Below, in pieces: positions 1 to 11,358 of a stretch of 64,000 bases of DNA. Source of the DNA: Sipunculus nudus (Eukaryota; Annelida; Sipuncula; Golfingiida; Sipunculidae); contig CM049317.1 of the NCBI GenBank assembly GCA_026874595.1, positions 985,108-1,049,107 of the forward strand, written 5' to 3'. A program made the position numbers and the translations under genes. Every line of letters begins with the position of its first letter. Within the stretch, counting starts at the first letter, position 1. Under the pieces are notes generated by a model, which had not been told where the DNA came from, searched no databases, and saw only the letters and a program-made list of their open reading frames with translations.

Positions 1-130
1 GTTCCATAAAGAACCTCTAAAGAGGTCCTGAGAAGAACCCTCGAAGGTTCTTCACGGAGCACTGAGTGGGGAACCTTAAAAGGTTCTTGGTGGAACCAAT
101 GAGTAGGGTTCTTCATAGAACCTTCAATGC
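1..130. repeat. GGTTCT/AGAACC-rich MITE-like repeat end
   Basis: The first 130 bases are dense in GGTTCTT and its complement AAGAACC, giving short self-complementary stretches. A second block with the same motif lies at 2980-3160. This looks like the end of a short non-autonomous DNA element cut by the window edge. The family is not identified. Confidence 0.5.
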
Positions 131-294
131 ATTTTTATTTAAAATAACAGTCTAGGATGTCCTATTATACGTTAAGGATAAATCAATTGCGTCATATGTC
201 CATACATATTTGATAGAGTGTTGATTGATATGCAAAAAAATATAAAAGCATTTCTCAAAGAAAGTGGGTACCTGCAAGGATCATAGCTGAAATC

Positions 295-340
<46 letters not shown>

Positions 341-1030
341 ATCCTTTAAATGTGATGAAACCTTCGAGGCACAATGAAAACACTGTTTTTTAAGGAAACA
401 CATTTTTATTAAGTTGTAAAGACCAGTCTTTGAAAAAAGAGCAATTACAAAAAGCATTAGCTAATAAATGTACGTAATTGATATAACTGACATTTGCTTT
501 ACAGAGTTCGTGAATACCTCGCACAGTTCCGAGTCGTTTTCTTAAATAAATATCGTTCAGCGAAGAGTTTTTAAAATCCAGGCAAATGTTGTGTTTTGCC
601 TGCAAGAATTCAGTTTTCTTGGTGTATACTAACAATGAAATTGAATATTTCGCAATGTCTCTCTTATCTGCACACACCAACAGCCCTATAAGAATAGAAC
701 ATCCACGATGCGCAGTGTTCTGTTTTTTGTGGGTTTAATATCCGGTGAACGTCAAGAATATTTTTGATGAATTATTTGTGTGTTCTCAGGTATTTGTCTA
801 TCTCTTGCGAGTCCAGGTCCTCTTGTTTAGTAATTCTGTATAATAAAATTAATACTTTACAAAATAAAGTATATGAATTCGCAGCAACATATAATCGATA
901 CACAACAGGTGATGCAACAAGTGTCTTGCACGATGTTTGTATGGCTATTTACAGCTGATACGCCTTGGTGAGCGATTCAAACGAATTCCAGTCCCATAGG
1001 CAAATGTATTTTTTCTATGTTTACAAATCT
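131..1030. other. Non-coding stretch with an AT/GT microsatellite
   Basis: An (AT)n-(GT)n microsatellite lies at 291-340. On the minus strand a good acceptor (TGTGTGCAG) at about 672-680 is followed by 90 open codons ending at 390, with AATAAA at 405-410. This could be the 3' end of a minus-strand gene, but the protein is unrecognised and the signal weak. Nothing else is supported here. Confidence 0.3.
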
Positions 1031-1179
1031 TCAAACGAAATGCCTGTAAAGAATCGTTGAGCTGTTAGATCGGCGATTAAGTCCAAACACTGCGACGGTC
1101 GAACTAATCTCTGATTCCGTGTCATCATATCCCTTTATGCGTGATGCGTACTTGGCAAGGAAAGGTACGGAGAATCGAT
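1031..1179 (-). CDS. Candidate terminal exon: hydrophilic tail of a minus-strand gene
   Basis: On the minus strand a long pyrimidine run ending in CAG at 1180-1182 is a strong acceptor. Entered in phase 1, it opens 48 codons of hydrophilic, serine- and threonine-rich protein (includes KGYDDTESEISSTVAVF) before TGA at 1031-1033. The other two frames close sooner. It resembles a cytoplasmic tail. The nearest upstream candidate exon ends in phase 2, so the join does not work as drawn; this is a candidate only. Confidence 0.25.
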
Positions 1180-1657
1180 CTGAAAAAAAAAATAAGAGAT
1201 GAAATATATATTACCAGCAGTTGAGAATTAATCAACATACGATGTCTGGTCTGTGAAGTCGCTAATTGGGACTCGTTCCCTCTCTCTCTCTCTGAGTGGG
1301 GATTGCATTTTCAATGATGATGTTGTTAACATTGCAATGTTTTGGCAAGCGTCCCGAAATATCTTTGACACGAAAAATATTAAGTCATATGAACTGCCTG
1401 TGATGAATACAATAACCTTTATAAACACGTACCTTTCACAAAGGTATTTTAACATAGAATGCGTAATTATTCTTACTTTTTCTTAATTGCCTTATAATAC
1501 TTATTACCTTGCTTTCAAATTATTTGTTGTCTCCTTATATAGTTACAGGTGGTTAACACAGACAAAAATAACTGTTTTTTTGCTTTGTGATACACAATGC
1601 CAAGTGCATTATTAAAACATATTTTTTTTATTTAGAAATAACTCCTGATCAACGTAC

Positions 1658-1745
1658 CATATAATAACCGTCAGCCCAATTACAATGAAAATCCACTCTT
1701 CCTTTTTCATTTCATTCTTGCTAGCCAGGCAGATGTATCTGGCTC
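1658..1745 (-). CDS. Candidate exon with transmembrane segment (copy 1)
   Basis: On the minus strand CTCTTTGCAG precedes an open phase-1 segment reading RYICLASKN and then a hydrophobic helix (WIFIVIGLTVIIW), ending at a possible GTACGT donor in phase 2. The YIC block could be the last cysteine of a C-type-lectin fold leading into a membrane helix, but this is inference from a very short stretch. The duplicated copy at 2197-2269 supports the idea that the segment was once an exon. Confidence 0.3.
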
Positions 1746-2196
1746 CTGCAAAGAGAAAGAATGGATGGATGACCAGTATATTCTGTACTTGGTAATACAC
1801 GTAATTAATCAATGCAACACCAGGTTAATTAGAGGACGCCTTAAACGAATCTGTAATAAAGCGTAACCACACAGTGAGAGGCCTAGTTCTGTCCCGCATG
1901 TCTATATGTAGTGAAAACCCCAATACTAAGGTCTCCAAAACAAAATATACACAGAACAAAATATAATGCATATGTGTGCATTGGCTTACAACGGTGTATC
2001 AATAAAATTAATAAGCAACCTTGTCTTATTCTTTCAAATGTATTGTATGTTCCTCACAATTAGATGTAAATACAGACATAAAAACTTTAGATTTTTGTTT
2101 TGTGATACACAATTCCATGTGTATTGGTACCACTTGACCGGTTACAATTTAAGTATAACTCTGAAATAACTATTTAAACACGATATATAAACTTAC

Positions 2197-2269
2197 CTTT
2201 TCATAGGAAATTTCCTTTCAAATTCTTTTTCATTTGCTCTCTTAATAGCAAGGCAGATGTATCTTTTCA
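2197..2269 (-). CDS. Candidate exon, RYICLA motif (copy 2)
   Basis: Same acceptor context (CTCTTTGCAG) and same phases (1 in, 2 out) as the segment at 1658-1745, here with a consensus donor AAAAG|GTAAGT. It reads RYICLAIKRANEKE and is charged rather than hydrophobic after the cysteine. Both splice borders look functional, but no complete gene could be built around it. Confidence 0.3.
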
Positions 2270-2979
2270 CTGCAAAGAGGAATGCATGTGTTAATTAAGT
2301 AAAGTCTACGCTTGGTAATAATTAGCCCACTATACAAAACCGAGTTAATTAGTGAACACCTTCAGTCAATGTGCAATTGGGTGTGACTTATATTGAGTGA
2401 GTCCGTGTTGTCCCAAGGCCAAAGTGTTGAAAATCCCCAGCAGTTTACAAAACAGTGCTACTATTTCTACCAATAAACTTAAAATAGCAAGGCTTGTGTT
2501 CTTTTGACAAAGGATAGAGACTTGTAAACATTGTATACAGGTTATTAATGTTATGAATGTATTCCATGTATAATGGTCAAGCTTGTTCAGTTTCAGTCAC
2601 TCAAGCCGATTTTCACTTTTGATTGGTGACTGGTCCTTTACAATGCTGGAACTGTTTCTAATTCTGCTTGTGTTACTTTGAATTTTTATTACTTTGCTGC
2701 ATCTATTATTGCACGCAATAGCATGTTTATTATGGGACCTTGTCCAGGTTTTGATTAATTCAACGTAACGCAGACAGAGACTTATTCACTAGACAGTTAA
2801 TCTCTAGACATATAACTTTGACGTTTGTCACTTAAAATTAAATTATATATAAACATCAGTCTTACCTCATATACTGTGTTTCCTCTTTTCACATATCGAA
2901 CAACCCAAACAACCCGACCGTTGACTTCATTAGTTCAAATAAAGCTGGGTATGCGCGTTTTAATCATCTTGATATCCGG

Positions 2980-3160
2980 TCAAGGCACGAGTTCCATCTA
3001 GAACCTCATCTTGAGTTATGATCATGGCACGAACCTCTAGGTTCCATCGTGAACCTATTCATGGGGAAAACAGTTCCAGAAAGAACCATGGTTCTATCCA
3101 GAACCTTTAGGGTTCTTAAAAGAACCATCAGGAACCCTTTTTTCTTAGAGTGAAGACGGA
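2980..3160. repeat. GGTTCT/AGAACC palindromic MITE-like end
   Basis: Repeated GGTTC and GAACC words in both orientations end in CTTTTTTCTTAGAGTG. The same vocabulary occurs at 1-130. This is typical of short inverted-repeat non-autonomous elements in aquatic animals; the exact family is not identified. Confidence 0.5.
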
Positions 3161-3353
3161 AGGCCGATATACAGTTAATACACAACGTGTAAAATATCAA
3201 CAACTCGCCGTGGGCGATTTAATCTATGGCACAGCAAGTTGATTCTGGGTAATATTATATATTGTATGTGCTTAATGAAGTTTCAGGTTACTAAAGTATC
3301 TATGCTGCACTGCCCTTAACTACAGTCCTCTATCAGATTATTCTAGGGTGGTG

Positions 3354-4024
3354 GTGGTCATAATTCTTCGTATATTGATGAGTTTTATTTTCAGACCATG
3401 CAGTATGCCCGGACCAGGTCATAGTTCTTCGTATATTATTGAGTTTTATTTTCAGACCATGCAGTATGCCCGGACCAGGTCATAGTTCTTCATATATTAT
3501 TGAGTTTTATTTTCAGACCATGCAGTATGCCCGGAACAGGTCATAGTTCTTCGTATAATATTGAGTTTTATTTTCAGACCATGCAGTATGCCCGGATCAG
3601 GTCATAGTTCTTCGTATATTATTGAGTTTTATTTTCAGACCATGCAGTATGCCCGGACCAGGTCATAGTTCTTCGTATATTATTGAGTTTTATTTTCAGA
3701 CCATGCAGTATACCCGGACCAGGTCATAGTTCTTCGTATATTATTGAGTTTTATTTTCAGACCATGCAGTATGCCCGGACCAGGTCATAGTTCTTCGTAT
3801 ATTATTGAGTTTTATTTTCAGTCCATGCAGTATGCCCGGACCAGGTCATAGTTCTTCGTATATTATTGAGTTTTATTTTCAGACCATGCAGTATGCCCGG
3901 ACCAGGTCATAGTTCTTCGTATATTATTGAGTTTTATTTTCAGACCATGCAGTATGCCCGGACCAGGTCATAGTTCTTCGTATATTATTGAGTTTTATTT
4001 TCAGTCCATGCAGTATGCCAAGAC
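3354..4024. repeat. 61-bp tandem array (11 copies) containing a splice acceptor
   Basis: Eleven near-identical 61-bp units. Each holds a pyrimidine-rich tract ending in TTTTATTTTCAG followed by CCATGCAGTATGCC. The last copy is the real acceptor and first ~20 coding bases of the CTLD1 exon of receptor gene A (cut at 4004/4005). The unit therefore spans an intron-exon border. Because 61 is not a multiple of three, using an earlier acceptor would shift the frame. Confidence 0.93.
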
Positions 4025-4214
4025 CAGGGTTATGAAGATGCTCGGCGATGTTGTGCCGGCAGAGGGCGGGGCTATCACCTCGCGGTTATCCAGAGTAAAG
4101 AGGACTACAGAGACGTTATACAAAAGATGCAGGCCCAAAATAAAACCAAAATATGGTTGCCAATCCGAAAACAAATATTTCATAATTATACTTGGCTAAG
4201 TGGAAAATTAGGCC
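4005..4214 (+). CDS. Gene A exon: CTLD1, first half
   Basis: Phase 1 to phase 1, 210 nt, from TTTTCAG to the donor GGCC|GTGAGT. It encodes a Cys-Cys pair, HLAVIQSKEDY and a TWLSG block, the usual first half of a CTLD. Its first bases are the last copy of the 61-bp array. Confidence 0.87.
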
Positions 4215-4381
4215 GTGAGTATAGTATATGGATTTCAAACTAGACATTTATTTTACAACATTTGACATTCTAGATATTAATAGAGGTAGTTCTATTTATT
4301 GATAGAAATTCATAAATTCATGCTCTCCAGGAATGCTACCTATGCATGGTGAGGTATTTGTCAAAGCATTCGGTTAATCAA

Positions 4382-4429
<48 letters not shown>

Positions 4430-4833
4430 GTTCTGTGTGTTAACGAGTCTGTTTTACCCTAATGTATGGAGTTACCATGTTCTGTCCTTTGAATTTGATT
4501 GACTATTCCCCTGGGAGCCGTTTTTTTTTTAAATCCGCATCTACCCCGGCAGTTAATGCAAAAAATACGTGATGGCGCAGTAATGTGTATTTCCGTCACG
4601 TGTATTTCAGCTGTTGATTTTATCAAACAAAACTGGCCGCATGATACAAAGTGTGTGAAATGGAGCTACCGAGAGAGACAGTTACAGGCTGGAAAATGTC
4701 ACGACTCCATCAGTAGAGGGTCCTTGTGTCAGAAAACAGGTAGGAGTTGTCAAAGTCTTAGCATACCATCTTTATCTTCATTGTTCTTGTAGCAAAATTA
4801 TCTGACCGATCCCGATACTCCGAAGCTTCGGCC

Positions 4834-4924
<91 letters not shown>

Positions 4925-7350
4925 GGTTATATTTTGGTTCAAAATATTTATTCCAAGACGTTTACAAAGGACTAGACAATACGGCAGCTTATCGTTTCTC
5001 TGTATTCTGTAGTGTCGTTTCTGAGGAGTCGCTAAGTGTAGATTGCAGTGGTTATTGTCGACATTCATTTCTGTTTTAGAGTGCAACGGCTGCATGTACC
5101 TGGAGCTAAAACAAACCTCTAAGTGTCAGAAAGTCGGGAAAACGTGCTACGTCCGCGACTGTACAAAACAAACATGGACCGGCGCCACTGTCTTCTGTAC
5201 GGAGAACTCTTTAGAACTGGCAGTACTCGACACCGAAATCAAAATGAGGCAAATGAAAAATATCTCATGGCCCCTTGACCATGCATGCGCGGACGGCTGG
5301 GTGGGTCTCCGGCGAGAAGATTGGAAAAACACAGTAAATGAATCAGGTAAACACGATAAGTTTATAAACAGCTAAACAGCTTCAACTGCATTTTATTTGC
5401 ACCAAGAGAGTACTTATTATTTACCCGTGCATGATGCAAACATTTTCCTAAATAAATGTTCTAGTACGAAATGTCAGTATTGGCTAATTTACGTTAGACA
5501 CCTAAAACAAGTTTATTCTGATGTTCAGGTGCCATTTTGTTTTGATAAAATCATATAATTGATAAGTTTAAGAATAAAGAAATTTGAATTAAGAGATGCA
5601 TGCCAAAGTCATTATTACCTGTGAGTTGGACGTGTAAGGGGTACACATACATTTAAAGTACATTGGTATTATTGTAAGTTTAATCGGCCCATAAGTAATA
5701 TTGATTTAACTGAAACACAGTATCAGAGAACCTGAGAGTCTCCCACCTACAGCTGACGGACTCCGCCACTGGGGAGTGTGTCGTCATGAGGACCAAGGGA
5801 AAGCAATACATTTGGGAGCCGAGCGACTGCCGAGCTAATGCGGGAGTGTTGTGTGTGGGGAATGCAAATGAAAAGAATTATCCATCTCTAAGTGAGTCTG
5901 GACAGAACAGACTGATTTACTTGGAATCAGGCCATCTTCCACAAGTCACGGCTTTACATTTAATCACGAAGCTTATGATCATTATCTTTCATGTGCTCCT
6001 TAGTACATATTTAATTTGGAACAGAGTAATTAGTATTAATTATATGTATACAATGTATATGTATTTGTGTGTATATATGTGTCACTTTACCATTTCAGCA
6101 ACTTTAAAGAAAACGGTGACTGTCATTGAAGTGACGTCACCGGAAAGAAACCTCGTTACGCGTAATGATGTATCGCTAATACAAAATATGGAAGGACATG
6201 CGATCATTAAAAGAGGTATATAACGTCTTAATTATTTTAATGATTGATAAAATGCGTTTATGTACAATATACATGGTTGTATTTTCAAAATTTTATTTTC
6301 GTCTTAAATAATTACACTTGCCCTGACACCGTACGTTCTTTGCGATATCAGTGCAAAATTCCAATTTCAATTCATTGGGAAAAAACATAACGGAATAGTT
6401 TAAATATTGAGTCGACACACAATTTATTCAACGATTTCTGGCAAATAAAGCCTTCCAACGGTTCTTAGGCCTTCCGATATTTTTCAATTATCCACCTATC
6501 CTCCTAGTTTTAATTGGTTCGAAATAGAACTCTAAACTGACCATGTTTTCTCTTTTATTTTAGGTTTGACATTTTTATATACTATCTTACCTGCTATACT
6601 CCTAGCGTGTTTAATAACAACATTCTCAGTTATGTGGCTTGTGTGTAGATTTCGGATAAATAAAAAGGTGGGTTTTGCTTTCTTATGTCTTTTGTAACAT
6701 TTACATATCAACACTGTGAGCGGGGTAGGGTCCTGAAAGTTGGCAGTGCATGGGAATGAAAATTTTCTTCCAAGTATAACAAAATGCTGTCTAAAATGAG
6801 CCCTTTTCGGAATCTTGATAAAGATAATTTGGAAATCTTATATAAAAAGCTATATAAATATATCAAATAACTATATTCTCCCCAGGAATGCTCCCTGTGG
6901 CCTGCCACAGATAAAGACGAATTAGATATTTGTAGCTTCTTAATATTTCAGTTTTTCACATAATTCTAGCCTCGAACTAGGCGCTGTATGGTGTTTCTCA
7001 CTGATCAGAGAATGGAATGGTCAGAAACTGAATAACTGATGTTACATCAACCCATAACGGTTTTCAATAGAAATCCTGAATCATCTCGTAATGATATTTA
7101 CCTGTTAATATAAAAAGACATGGTTCTTTCAATTCATAAAGTAAATCTAAAAAAATGTAACATTTATTCATAACATATTTGTCATATAACTCTACAGGAG
7201 GTTGATTCGGGAGATGACGAACAAACACCGGGCGCGGTAGATGACGCACGAACACCGGGAGAAGACGAAAAAACACCGGGGGATGACGCACGATCACCCC
7301 TAAGACCTGCACCACAAGGAGAGCGAGGACAAACAGAGACAGAAATGTAA
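4005..7350 (+). CDS. Receptor gene A: two-CTLD type I membrane protein (5' end not found)
   Basis: Seven exons, listed separately, give about 383 residues. Order: CTLD1 (two exons), CTLD2 (two exons), stalk, one transmembrane helix and an acidic tail with a repeated Asp/Thr-Pro-Gly pattern. CTLD marks are the Cys-Cys with Gly and Leu-Ala of the first half, the WVGLRREDW block of CTLD2 and the paired late cysteines. The Ca2+-binding EPN and WND motifs of canonical C-type lectins are not seen, so calcium-dependent sugar binding is doubtful. N-glycosylation sequons occur at NKT, NYT and NIS. All extracellular junctions are phase 1, and all lengths add up without a frameshift. No signal-peptide exon was found upstream, where the 61-bp array sits. 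Paralogous to genes B and C; likely a surface recognition receptor (family inference). Confidence 0.85.
4384..4430. repeat. (GA)n microsatellite
   Basis: A GA run of about 20 units in an intron of receptor gene A. Confidence 0.9.
4611..4739 (+). CDS. Gene A exon: CTLD1, second half
   Basis: 129 nt, phase 1 to 1, after TGTATTTCAG and before ACAG|GTAGGA. It encodes KCVKWSYRE and GKCHDSISRGSLCQKT, matching the late cysteines of a CTLD. The length equals that of exon 3 of gene B. Confidence 0.85.
4836..4921. repeat. (TCTA)n-(TA)n microsatellite
   Basis: A compound tetranucleotide and dinucleotide run in an intron of receptor gene A. Confidence 0.92.
5080..5346 (+). CDS. Gene A exon: CTLD2, first half
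   Basis: 267 nt, phase 1 to 1. It starts CNGCMYLELK, has the early cysteine pair of a long-form CTLD (TCYVRDC), a LAVLD strand and ends with WVGLRREDWKNT, the WIGL motif of the fold. The homologous exon of gene B is 265 nt and frameshifted. Confidence 0.9.
5721..5891 (+). CDS. Gene A exon: CTLD2, second half
   Basis: 171 nt, phase 1 to 1, between AAACACAG and CTCTAA|GTGAGT-type borders. It reads TGECVVM, YIWEPSDC and GVLCVGN, the last two disulphide cysteines of the fold, then runs into a short linker. Confidence 0.87.
6099..6215 (+). CDS. Gene A exon: stalk
   Basis: 117 nt, phase 1 to 1, after CCATTTCAG and before AAGAG|GTATAT. It is rich in Thr, Val and charged residues, with no cysteine, as expected for a membrane-proximal stalk. 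Confidence 0.72.
6564..6667 (+). CDS. Gene A exon: transmembrane helix
   Basis: 104 nt, phase 1 in and phase 0 out. It encodes a hydrophobic segment (LYTILPAILLACLITTFSV) followed by basic RFRINKK, the usual stop-transfer order for a type I protein. Confidence 0.82.
7198..7350 (+). CDS. Gene A last exon: acidic cytoplasmic tail
   Basis: 50 codons plus TAA after the acceptor AACTCTACAG. It holds three or four imperfect repeats of Asp-Asp/Glu-x-x-Thr/Ser-Pro-Gly and no tyrosine motif. A possible poly(A) signal AATAAA is at 7690-7695. Confidence 0.78.
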   Translation, partial: EVDSGDDEQTPGAVDDARTPGEDEKTPGDDARSPLRPAPQGERGQTETEM

Positions 7351-8929
7351 AACCTGAGCTATACCCAGATAACACGACTCCTTAATATGTTTCTTTTGAA
7401 ATAGAATTTTTTACTCGTGGCTATCTGTAGTTCACTTTCCAATGTAGAAGTAGCTGTGCATACAGAATAATGGGCCTATGTACTTGATATAAAAATGTCT
7501 TGTAATGTTCAGTAATTTCTTCATTGATCCAGTATCTCTCGTTGATAGTAATTTTAACTTAAGGAAAGTATTCCTTGCAGATGAGACCATTTTTATCCAC
7601 CGGTGGATAAACTATGTATTTCTTATTTATAAAATAATGAAAATATAATTTTAAGTGATCAGAACAAAGAGTTTGATGTCTCAGCCTGGAATAAATGAAT
7701 ATTTCAGATTTAAGAGTAAAACAAGTAAATATATCAGACCTAGTTTTGACGGTTTCATTCCTTGTTCGATGAATGTTGTGATGACTGGAGTATTTTATGT
7801 TTATTAGCGTATTACCCGTTCTCGTGTTGGGACACTGCCGCCTGAATTCTCCCGGGGTTGTGCGGAAATGGTATTCCATGGGGCAGGGGGCTACGTTCAC
7901 TTGGAAAGCTTCCGATAAATGAAGCCAAGGCCTGAAAATATCAGTTTACATAAATATTCACCAACCCCCTAGGGAGACCTCATCAGAATTTGAATCTACC
8001 AAATCACTCATTTAAAAGGCATGGTATAATTCTGAAACAAATTTATAACAAAAACCGATAGCAAGCACGTATGTCGTAATGTGTCTGTGGGTTTACTTTG
8101 GATGGAAATAATTTGCAGCCTTTAACTTTCTCTCAGCCTCATCCGTACTATTTTACCACAAATACTCATTGTATTATCTACTAATACTCTCGGAAGTCAT
8201 GAGCAGCTTTCTTTCTATCAAAAAATATTATATGAGTCTACTGAATCTAAAAATTTAAAAGTTTACAGTTAAAGAGAACCTCGCGGATCCCTCACCTGAA
8301 CTATAGACTAAGACTATAGACTATGACTATAGACTATGACTATAGACTATGACTATAGACTGTTTTCCAAACTTTTTTATTTATTCTTAAATCCAGACGC
8401 GTCATCTTTCACATGATACTCACTCATTAACATATCATTATTATCATATGAGATGACACTCTTTAGGTATTCTTAATATCAATTCTTGCTCTGAAATGCT
8501 TATATAAGACGAGTCTTCAGTTGTACCATGCAGCAATCTCTGATTAGAATAGAAAAATCCTCTTAGAATTAACGACCTGACATGTTATTGATCATTCACA
8601 CCTATCAAATAGTATGAAGTTTTTGTGGAAGACGATATTCTAAAGGTTTCCAAAATGTTTTGTGCGTATTACAGGACCAAGTTATCTGAACATAGATTTA
8701 AAGCAGAATTGATACAGGCAGTTTGACAATCAGACCTTGTACGGGTTCTGTGGGGGTATTGACGGTTAGGCAGGCAGCGCTAGCTGGCCTGTTTTACCCA
8801 TATTTCATCTCAAGCTTCAGTAACTGTAGAAGGGATCATTTAAGAAAAAAAGTCTAACCATAAATGGACACACGAAGGCAGAAGGGGGACCATAAATCGC
8901 TTTATATTATCTTATCACAATACAAAACA
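7351..8929. other. Gene A 3' region and spacer
   Basis: This holds the likely 3' UTR (AATAAA at 7690-7695) and AT-rich spacer. A short 13-bp tandem repeat built from ACTATAG/ACTATGA lies at about 8300-8361. No further gene is supported. Confidence 0.45.
8300..8361. repeat. 13-bp tandem repeat (ACTATAGACTATG)
   Basis: Between four and five head-to-tail copies of a 13-bp unit, with the ACTATAG half also repeated within it. Confidence 0.85.
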
Positions 8930-11358
8930 AGTGACCCATGGGTCATGACGCTCAGCTGCCAAGCATGACCTGTGACATCATGGACTGAGATTCACAACTT
9001 CCAGTAAAATTTTGAAGAACCAATTTGCCAATTTGTTGAAAATTTTCTATGACAACAGAAATATATATCACCTATGTCTGGTTAAAACACAGTGAATTGA
9101 TGGTCTGAGGAAAATGCATGATTGTTAAGCTATCAGGAACTATTCCAACAGCTTGCTTGAAACCTGTCAGTCTCAAAAGGAACACCACAAAGGGCAAATA
9201 TAAGATCAAAATATATAGCAAAAATCAAGGAAATACATGCAAGAATTATTGAGAAACAGGTGCTTCTGTATGAATTTTTATTTAATACAAGCCAACTGTA
9301 CTGCACTTTTATAAATGATAGTAATATTTATTCAGAAATATTTAACCCAATCCTTTACAAGATTACATAAATATACATCCAACTGCATTCACTTTAACTG
9401 TTCTTGAGATAATATGATCAAAAGGAATTAAAAGATGGTTGCCTGGTGGCCATATTGGACTTCTGACAAGTCTGAAATCAGACAACAAACATTCTCTAAA
9501 TCGGACCAAACATTAAAGAAAAATTACTGAAACTGCCCTGAAGAAAGAATTTCTAAGGTGGCTAACTGGCAGACATAATGGATTTCTGACAAGTATGACA
9601 TTTGATATCCCACATTCTCCAATAAGAGACCAAACTTGGGGCAAATTTTCAAGTAATAAATGCCCAAAATAATTCAAAAGGCATGTCCAGGCCCTCATAT
9701 CAGATTTATAGATATGCAATTGTAAAAAGTGTAAGTCCAATATTTTTATTATCACTCTGCTTTTCAATTGGGTCAGCAGGGTAGGTAAACTGCCAAACCT
9801 GAAAGAAAAGAAATGCAGAAAGCATGTTTAAGAGTCTTGAAATAAAACAAAAAGCCATCCTAAATCAAGGTACAGATCCACATATTATGAGAACAAACAC
9901 TTGCTTTTATATGTGGTGATATATATTAAAATATTCAGATATCTAGGAAACTAAGTTTATTGCTAGGATTCCATAAAATAAACTGCAAAATGTTCCCATC
10001 ATCTTATAAATCAGTAGCTAAACCTTAATACTATACTCTCACAGTCTTAATGCCTGGCTGAAGCATTCTGACAACAGTGTTTTTGTTATGAAGTAACGAG
10101 GTACTTATCACTGAGCCTTATCACTTAATAGGCTGATACAAAAGGGAGTCATATGTCACCAGTGTCACTCACAATTACAGCAACACAGGGAGATGTACCA
10201 GCTGGAGTGGGATGGTTATATATACAAGAAAAATAGAGATGGTCTATAAAATAAGTAATTGTGAACATCCCTGACCTATGACCTTGGCCTTTTGCCCATA
10301 CATCAACTGGATTCTTTCTAAATGATGGGTAACTACTGACCACTTAAATCTGGTGTAATTACTTGGCAACCAATGGGTGAATAACTTTGACCTGCAACCT
10401 TTAACCTGCTGACCAGCTGACCCAAAAATCAATGTTATTTATTCAAGCAAAAAGACCCATAAATATGAAGTATGAGTCAAACTGAGTCATGCATAGATGT
10501 GGCATATGTGAAAGACTGAAGGTTTGGGTTGAACAGTTACACTTGAAATATGCTCACAAGCATTTAGAACAATTAAATATTGTGACCTTGACCTTTGACT
10601 TTTTGACCTCAACATCAATAGGCTTCTTCCCTTATTGGTAGGTAAGCCATATATGACAGATGGAAGGTACAGATTGAAAAGTTTGCCTGAAAATGACTCC
10701 ATGCAAGAAGTGGGTGCTGTGAACTTGACCTTTGACCTCAAAATCAACAGGTCTTTTCCCCTGTTGGCAGAGAAGCGATGTCAGTGCTGGAAGGTTTGGA
10801 ATAATAGTCTAGCTTGAAATGTGTCCACTACCTTTTCAAAGAAGTGGATCCTGTGTCCCTGACCTTTGACCTTGTGACCTCAAAATCTATAGGATTCTTC
10901 TTTAACTTAGTAGGTGAGCTATATGTGAAGGATCAAAGAATTGGGATGAAAGGGTTGGCTTAAAATGCATCCACAGGCTTTTCAAAGAGGAGGTTCCTGT
11001 GACCTTGACCTTTGACTTTTGACCTAAAAAAAATTATGGTTCTTCCCCTGTTGGTAGGTGAGCTGTATGTGAAAGATGGAAGGTTTGGGATGAAAATTGT
11101 GTCTCAAAGAGTTATTTCTGGGGGGTGCAAACACACCCCATAACTTCGAGAATATAGGTCGCAGTGACCTAATTTCAGGTTTGCAAGTAGATCTTTTTAT
11201 AACCTCTAAGACTGCATAGGGTTCATGGCCCTAGCCCCTACGGTTATGATTTGTGCCCTGCTAACGGACGGACGGCCGGCCGGACGGACAGACGGAAGGA
11301 CGCCGGACAAAGACCCATCGCTATAGCCCAGCATGACTGAAAGTCAGCTGAGCTAAAA
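8930..11358. mobile_element. Large non-autonomous interspersed repeat with AGGTCA-type half sites
   Basis: The right end (GGACGG/CCGG run, then CATCGCTATAGC and CAGCTGAGCTAAAA) resembles a very common invertebrate repeat end. The left end near 8950 carries GCTCAGCTG, the complement of CAGCTGAGC at the right end. The interior has TGACCTTTGACCT-like words at intervals of roughly 130 bp between 10.27 and 11.02 kb. No coding capacity is seen. The borders are approximate. Confidence 0.55.
10726..10872. promoter_or_regulatory. Perfect DR1-type hormone response sequences (two copies)
   Basis: TGACCTTTGACCT at 10726-10738 and 10860-10872 reads AGGTCAAAGGTCA on the other strand, a perfect DR1 site for RXR/HNF4/COUP-TF-type receptors. 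One-mismatch versions are near 10589 and 11006. They are part of a repeated element, so function is not implied. Confidence 0.4.

Larger units (their letters stand above)
1555..2480. repeat. Diverged tandem duplication, about 520 bp per copy
   Basis: Copy 1 (about 1555-1970) and copy 2 (about 2075-2480) share ordered landmarks: TTTGTGATACACAAT, GGCAGATGTATCT, CTGCAAAGAG, GTTAATTAG and GAAAACCCC-like blocks. The divergence suggests an old event. Each copy carries a similar exon-like segment on the minus strand, described separately. Confidence 0.55.

Noticed and set aside
2643-2680. MLELFLILLVLL as a signal peptide for gene A
   Set aside because: It hits a stop after 12 codons and has no phase-1 donor, which the CTLD1 exon requires.
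7559-7900. 113-codon minus-strand frame downstream of gene A
   Set aside because: There are no recognisable domain or splice signals, and it overlaps the likely 3' UTR of gene A on the opposite strand.
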